Source: Pelodera strongyloides
Taxonomy: Eukaryota > Nematoda > Chromadorea > Rhabditida > Rhabditidae
DNA: 64,000 bases
Assembly: GCA_036852015.1 (NCBI GenBank)
Contig: JAANDG010000056.1
Coordinates: forward strand, 310,001-374,000
Direction: 5' to 3'
The translations under genes and the position numbers were made by a program. This document shows, piece after piece, positions 59,201-64,000 of this stretch. Every line of letters begins with the position of its first letter. Positions within the stretch are counted from its first letter, which is position 1. The notes below the pieces were generated by a model that saw only the letters and a list, made by a program, of their open reading frames with translations, did no database searches and was not told the origin of the DNA.

Positions 59201-62200
59201 CTGAATTTTAGCCATAATTGAGGAAACGCTTTCAAATCCATTGACTACAGTAATCCAACCCAACGTCAAATATCGAAACCTCAGCCGCGCGCAAACAAGA
59301 CCTCATAGAAGAAGACTAAAATCATTATTGCAGAAAAAAAACAAACCATTTCCCGCAGTGTTTCTGGTGCTCCTTTCACGGCGACAATGTAGTTCGTGTC
59401 GACAAATCCCGGCTTTTGGTAGCCAGCGATAACCTAAACAGCTAAACCATACGACAAAGAGGAAATAGCAACGGACTAAGACTAATACGTCATTTAAAAA
59501 AAAAACAATATTCTGCATAGTCCACTGGCTGGGACGTAATAATCTTAATGAAGAGATGAACCTATAAACAAAACTTGTTCTCATTTATGAGAAACATGAA
59601 ACATCGTGATCAGATAAGTCATGATGCACAATTATAAAATTGGCTGTAATCAATTTCTTTGGACAACTGCAATGTCCAATGCATCCTACGCAAATTGGAC
59701 TTCACTGAAATGCTACACAGGCACACAAATTAGAGTATAATACAAGGAAATTCAGCATGCGCTCAAAACCAAATTCATATACCATCAGGGCATAAACCTC
59801 GCAGGTGAGTCCGGAGGTGGTTCGCGAAATTTTTTGTTTGTGATACGTTTCTAATAATTCCTCGTATCACCTGCGGGCTTCCCATACCTTATATGCTAAT
59901 TCCGAAGGTGGTTCAGCCATTAGCCCTCTAAATTTACGCAATATTCTAATTCCGGTGGTGGTTCGCCGGTGAGCTCGTCAGCGGGCTTAGGCTATGCATA
60001 CCATACCGCCTTGCCCCTAATGTTAAATCGAAATACTGGCCGGTTTTTGAAACGCATCGGGTACACCAGCATTCTTATGTAGCTTATGCAAATCAACATA
60101 AATTAGACTAAACACTGGCGCTAAATTCGAGCAACTTTGTATAAATACTTAAGGATTCAGCTGTCTACGATGTGTTTCAAAAACCGACTGGTATTTCGCT
60201 TTAACTAATGTCAACACACAACTCACGGTCATTCTCTTCATTGCTGACGAAAAGTGATAACGGTGGAAGATCTTCAATCCCGGTTGCTTGCCTTTACGGG
60301 GAACCACAGAATCGCCTGAAATCGAATCAATCAATAAATAATCAGCAAAAACACCCGATCACCAGAAACTCAGTAGTTCACCAAAAGATACACAAGGAGT
60401 TTTTCATCCAAAGCGTCCTACACCTTTCTATGACCACTAGTGGCCAATATATCCCAGTAAGTAGATAGATACCGATATTTTCTCGCTGCATTGTATGAAA
60501 GACGTTAGAACCAGTGGAGAAACAATGGAGCCGCGACAGACCATCAGACAAACCGCGGCAAAGTACAAATTCCGCAGTTTTAAAAAACCAAACATAAATA
60601 TCACATCCTCACCCTTTGTCAGGTTCCAGTCTACCCAAGTGAGACAGGCCTTCTCCAGTGGGTCACCAACTAAATCTTCGTCAAAACGAACCAGCGAGTG
60701 GCAACAAGCTAGAACCTGAAATAAACATTCCAACAAATTCGAATTAGACAATCAGATAAACTCGTTTATCCTGGAGTTACTTTATACGCAGTACAACAGT
60801 AATCTCTACTAAGCGTAGGTAAACTTGAAGTAACTTATTCTACTCGTGTTAAGTGGGTAAGTTTTCAAATATCCCAACATGTATGCACACCTATGTCTAT
60901 TAAAAATCGCTCCCAAACGAAATTACCTGCACGGCCAACGGATCAGCATCCGCCGGAGATCGCACCATCCCTTTCTCTTCATCCGCGCTAAAATACACAA
61001 ATTACAATTATATTCAGTATCCCGAAACGAAAAAAAACTCGGTGTTTAACGTGCTCGGGAATATAATATGCAAATATGCTGCGAATTCGCACTCCAAAAG
61101 GATGGTGTGCAATTCGCTAAAAAAAAGACTAAATATTCCCTACCCCACCAGAGGCCGTATTCATCAACGGGAGCCCTCCTTAGGCTCACGAGCGCTCTGA
61201 ATCACATCTGCTCTCGCACTCTCTACAGTCTCTACGCACTTTTAAGCTCCCTGGGGAGGCCAGGGAGGGCTCCATACGTGTTGGTGAATTGGTGAATATG
61301 GCCTCAGGCTCAGGAAGCCAAGTCCCACTCACCTGACTGCAATTCCTTCCACAACGAGATTATCCGTGGTCAACGTACCAGTCTTGTCGAAACAACAAAC
61401 GTCAATTTTTCCAGCGAATGGAATTCGGAACGGTTCAGTGCAGAAAACACCTAAAGATCAGAGGTTAGCATATGTAGTTTATCCATCTTAACAACAGAAA
61501 CGTAACTAAACACCTATACGGCTATTATGTTACAACTTCGAATGCAGCGTGCGTTCACTGTTATTTGAACAGTGTGATCATCATGTTTCAAGTTCACTAT
61601 AACCCTGTCAGGTCTATAACGTTTGTTTGGCTTGATACACTTCCGCGACAAATAAAACAGTACAACAGTCGTTGTTTGACACGTATCTGGACGCAGCATT
61701 CCAATGTGGTAGCGTATACAAATTACTGCGCGTTATTCGATACTGGATAATATTCATTCGTGTACAAAATACGGAAACACAGTATCCAAGTTATGTTTCA
61801 ACATCAGATGTTATATCGCTTTAAACACCTACCAAGTTTCTGAAGTGCAATCAACGAAGTGTTCACGGCCAGTGACAGTTCAATCGGGAGTTCTGGTGGG
61901 ATGACCGATGTAATGATAAGTGTGCACTCGAGGAACAACTTGAACTTGTTGCGACGCTCGTCCGCGCTCGCTGAAAAAAACCGTAAACTTTGTGTTTGAA
62001 CACCTATGCCTATAATACACATGTTCAGAAAGTTAACGAGAGATATTCTCTTTTTTAAATGTTAAAATAGAAATTTCTCCTTCAGTCAATCGAGTACAAA
62101 TAATGTTCTACATACTAATTTAAAAGGAAAAATAAGAACAGAAACTGAATATTAAAAGGCGTAATATATCCAGGAAATAGTTATATTAATTATCTATTTG

Positions 62201-63415
62201 AATTTGTATAGATAGAATATAAAGGTAAAGGTATAAGCTAACTACATTTCTGTAAAAAAAACCTAAACTCTAAGCTATCACTAACACATTCACATCCATA
62301 AATGCATCGAAACAAAAAAAGAAAAGAAATAAATAATTATTATAAAAGAAAACCTACCGACAACCCACAAATACGAAGAAGCCGCAATTGCGAAGATAAG
62401 CAGGAAGAGGATAAAGCAGAAGGTTTCCAGGTTGTTGGCGGTGACACGCTTCACTCCGAACCTAAAAGTAAACACTGGATAACTCAAACGCAAGTAAATG
62501 TAAAAATATAAAAAAATTACAACTAGCACACCAGTTATTGAAGTCGCCAAATCAATACTTAAAATTTATCTCGTTATTGTAACTCGCATGGCTACGCAGT
62601 GCACAAACTTTAGTATTACGTATTAGCCAACTGTTGGTGCAAATTATATCCATATCGTCTACTTTGATTTTTCTTTTTCATCGTCTCTCACGGCGTTGCG
62701 CTCTTTTAGTGAGTATAATAAATATTCAAATATTCAAATTAGCGGAAATGAAAAAGGAACTTACATAATCGTTCGAAGAAGTTTTCCTTGGTTGGTATTG
62801 AAAGCAGTTCGCAGAACAAACGCAACACAACCACCGTCAGGAGCTTTCAAACAGCCATCCGCCTTAGCTGAATAAGAAATAAATACAAAGGGGTTTACGC
62901 TTCTTGAAGAACGCGCTCTTTTATTTACTCAAAAGTGTGCGTATACAGCTTTCTGCGCCTGACTCGTTCTGTAGATGTAATATTAGAGTCATAGTATTTA
63001 GTATTCAACGGTATTAAAAATAACTGATTTTTTTTAATCATGCATTTTTTTATCAAACACAGAAAATAACATTTACATATAATTGTCATCAAGTTGGAAA
63101 AGTAAATGGAATTATTAAATGAAGATTGTTTCGGCAAGGACCAACTCGATGTTTCGGGAACCTCATAAAGCAAGTGCGCCAAAAGCAGTATGTTCTGATT
63201 CTCAGGTGGAATAATTTCTTTCGCTTAGTCTATAGCGCGAAACTACAGAGATGGAAGCTACATAGATTGAAAGACTAAAAGGTAATAAAAAAACAGCAAA
63301 TAATCCAACCTGGAGGTGTGACTTGTACAATCTTCGTTCCTCCGCTAATCACATGAAGACGTCCATCGATGTCAATGTCCAAATAACGATCCTTGTCGAC
63401 CGCGTCAACTGGTTC
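53268..63415 (-). CDS. catp-8: P5A-type ATPase (ATP13A1 / CATP-8), C-terminal 853 aa; 5' part outside window
   Basis: Twenty-three exons join in phase (2562 bp): 63310-63415, 62765-62867, 62358-62461, 61833-61970, 61333-61450, 60927-60987, 60613-60715, 60227-60315, 59347-59433, 59090-59200, 58562-58687, 58295-58369, 57949-58095, 57535-57627, 56737-56833, 56180-56351, 55840-55918, 55593-55659, 55087-55283, 54568-54707, 54290-54398, 53783-53926, 53268-53363. P5A ATPases are ER-membrane pumps that dislocate misinserted transmembrane helices. Counting from the first visible residue: PPELP in M4 (129-133), phosphorylated Asp172 in DKTGT, KGAPE (294-298), TGDN (387-390), [11 protein letters not shown] (505-515), a Lys/Glu-rich loop after ALLSHPFDA, then [16 protein letters not shown] and C-terminal membrane helices ending in NFFLGDMF. 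Human ATP13A1 is about 1200 aa, so roughly 350 N-terminal residues lie beyond base 64000. Acceptor of exon 56180-56351 is unusual (TTTGAG). Confidence 0.96.
57068..57317. mobile_element. palindromic element F in ATPase intron
   Basis: AGCTTTTAAGTGCACGTTTG at the left, its inverse at the right (GTGCACTTAAAAGCT), arms about 55 bp including GAAAGTGTAATTCAACTGCACG. Confidence 0.82.
58104..58166. repeat. (GGTAAGGTTAA)n simple repeat
   Basis: Short imperfect repeat of GGTAAGGT/TAAGGTTAA directly upstream of ATPase exon 57949-58095. Confidence 0.8.
60023..60204. mobile_element. family B element in ATPase intron
   Basis: TTAAATCGAAATACTGGCCGG to CGACTGGTATTTCGCTTTAA, 22 bp before the 3' end of exon 60227-60315 on the map. 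Confidence 0.85.
61147..61311. mobile_element. family E element (subtype 2), diverged
   Basis: CAGAGGCCGTATTCATCAAC to GGTGAATATGGCCTCAG with inner GGGAGCCCTCC/GGAGGGCTCC. Same family as 37315-37450. In an ATPase intron. Confidence 0.78.
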
Positions 63416-63568
63416 CTAAACCCACAAAAACATATAAATAGGAAAAACGGAAAAGGCAGGATATACGGATCTAGCCCACCTAACCTAAAATAGTGAACAA
63501 CCCCATGTTTCTTATTCATTGGATGTGCTTGGTTGCGCCCTATCCCGAACTGTTAATATTTAAACGAA

Positions 63569-63989
63569 TTAAAGGAGGAGGCTCACGAGAATGAAGTGCT
63601 CAAATAGTTTCCTTTTATCGAAGGATCATGGATTGATCTTCCAAAAAACAAGCATTATAAGGTTCAGCGCTTTAGTTTGGAGGAATTAATTAATCTAAAG
63701 AACTCGAAGTCAAACAAAATAACCTATCGTATACAAGGTAGATTTCAAAGCTAAACATGCAAATTTACAAGTCATTTTGCAAGCCAGAACAAAATTTGCA
63801 TGCCCACTATGGAAATCAACTATTTACTACGATTCAAAATTTTGATAGAATTCATAGTTTTATATTGATTTGCTCCTTCCAATTAAACGCTTTTGCTTTG
63901 TAAAGCATGTCTTTCGGAATTTAATACCACCATCTTTCGATAAAAGGAAACTATTTGAGCACTTCATTCTCGTGAGCCTCCTCCTTTAA
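63569..63989. mobile_element. palindromic TTAA element, family D
   Basis: TTAAAGGAGGAGGCTCACGAG to CTCGTGAGCCTCCTCCTTTAA, arms about 52 bp with a 315-bp non-coding centre. It lies in the intron (or upstream region) before the first visible ATPase exon; no ATPase exon is seen from 63416 to 64000. Confidence 0.88.
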
Positions 63990-64000
63990 CGAATATCTAT

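Overview
The window looks like gene-bearing, repeat-rich nuclear DNA from a nematode, possibly Caenorhabditis-like. Evidence seen in the sequence: short introns with TTTTCAG/TTTTAG acceptors, acceptor-like TTTCAG or TTTAG motifs 0-3 nt before three start codons (as expected for spliced-leader trans-splicing), interstitial TTAGGC (nematode telomere) blocks, and many short palindromic elements bounded by TTAA. The species cannot be named from sequence alone.

Layout. 1-3.3 kb: no gene; dispersed repeats, a 58-nt poly-G joined to a ~208-nt T-rich tract, and a tRNA-derived SINE. 3.3-8.5 kb: a nearly perfect 48-cop​y satellite (107/115-bp unit). 8.9-10.2 kb (+): probable OSTM1-like membrane glycoprotein gene. 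10.3-11.3 kb: three different palindromic TTAA elements joined end to end. 11.5-11.8 kb: full-length SINE with target-site duplication. 14.1-16.0 kb (+): small unrecognised gene whose last intron starts with a minisatellite that copies the splice donor eight times. 18.2-25.8 kb (-): Fer-type SH2 tyrosine kinase, 16 exons assembled, 5' end not found. 27.5-32.2 kb (-): complete eIF4A gene, 9 exons, 397 aa. 32.3-35.2 kb: repeats. 35.3-51.5 kb (-): complete SKI2 (SKIV2L) exosome-cofactor helicase, 38 exons, 1244 aa. 53.3-63.4 kb (-): C-terminal 853 aa of a P5A ATPase (ATP13A1/CATP-8), 23 exons, continuing past the right edge.

All exon models were built by hand from splice sites, reading phase and family similarity; for eIF4A, SKI2, the ATPase and the kinase every exon joins in phase. 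The four minus-strand genes are separated by 1.7-3 kb, so they do not look like one tight operon. They share no single pathway: eIF4A acts in translation initiation, SKI2 in cytoplasmic 3'-5' mRNA decay, the P5A ATPase in the ER membrane. The most unusual material is in the repeats and how they meet the genes (donor-carrying tandem arrays inside introns, TTAA elements chained through shared TTAA sites) and in the kinase, whose SH2 domain lacks the phosphotyrosine-binding arginine.
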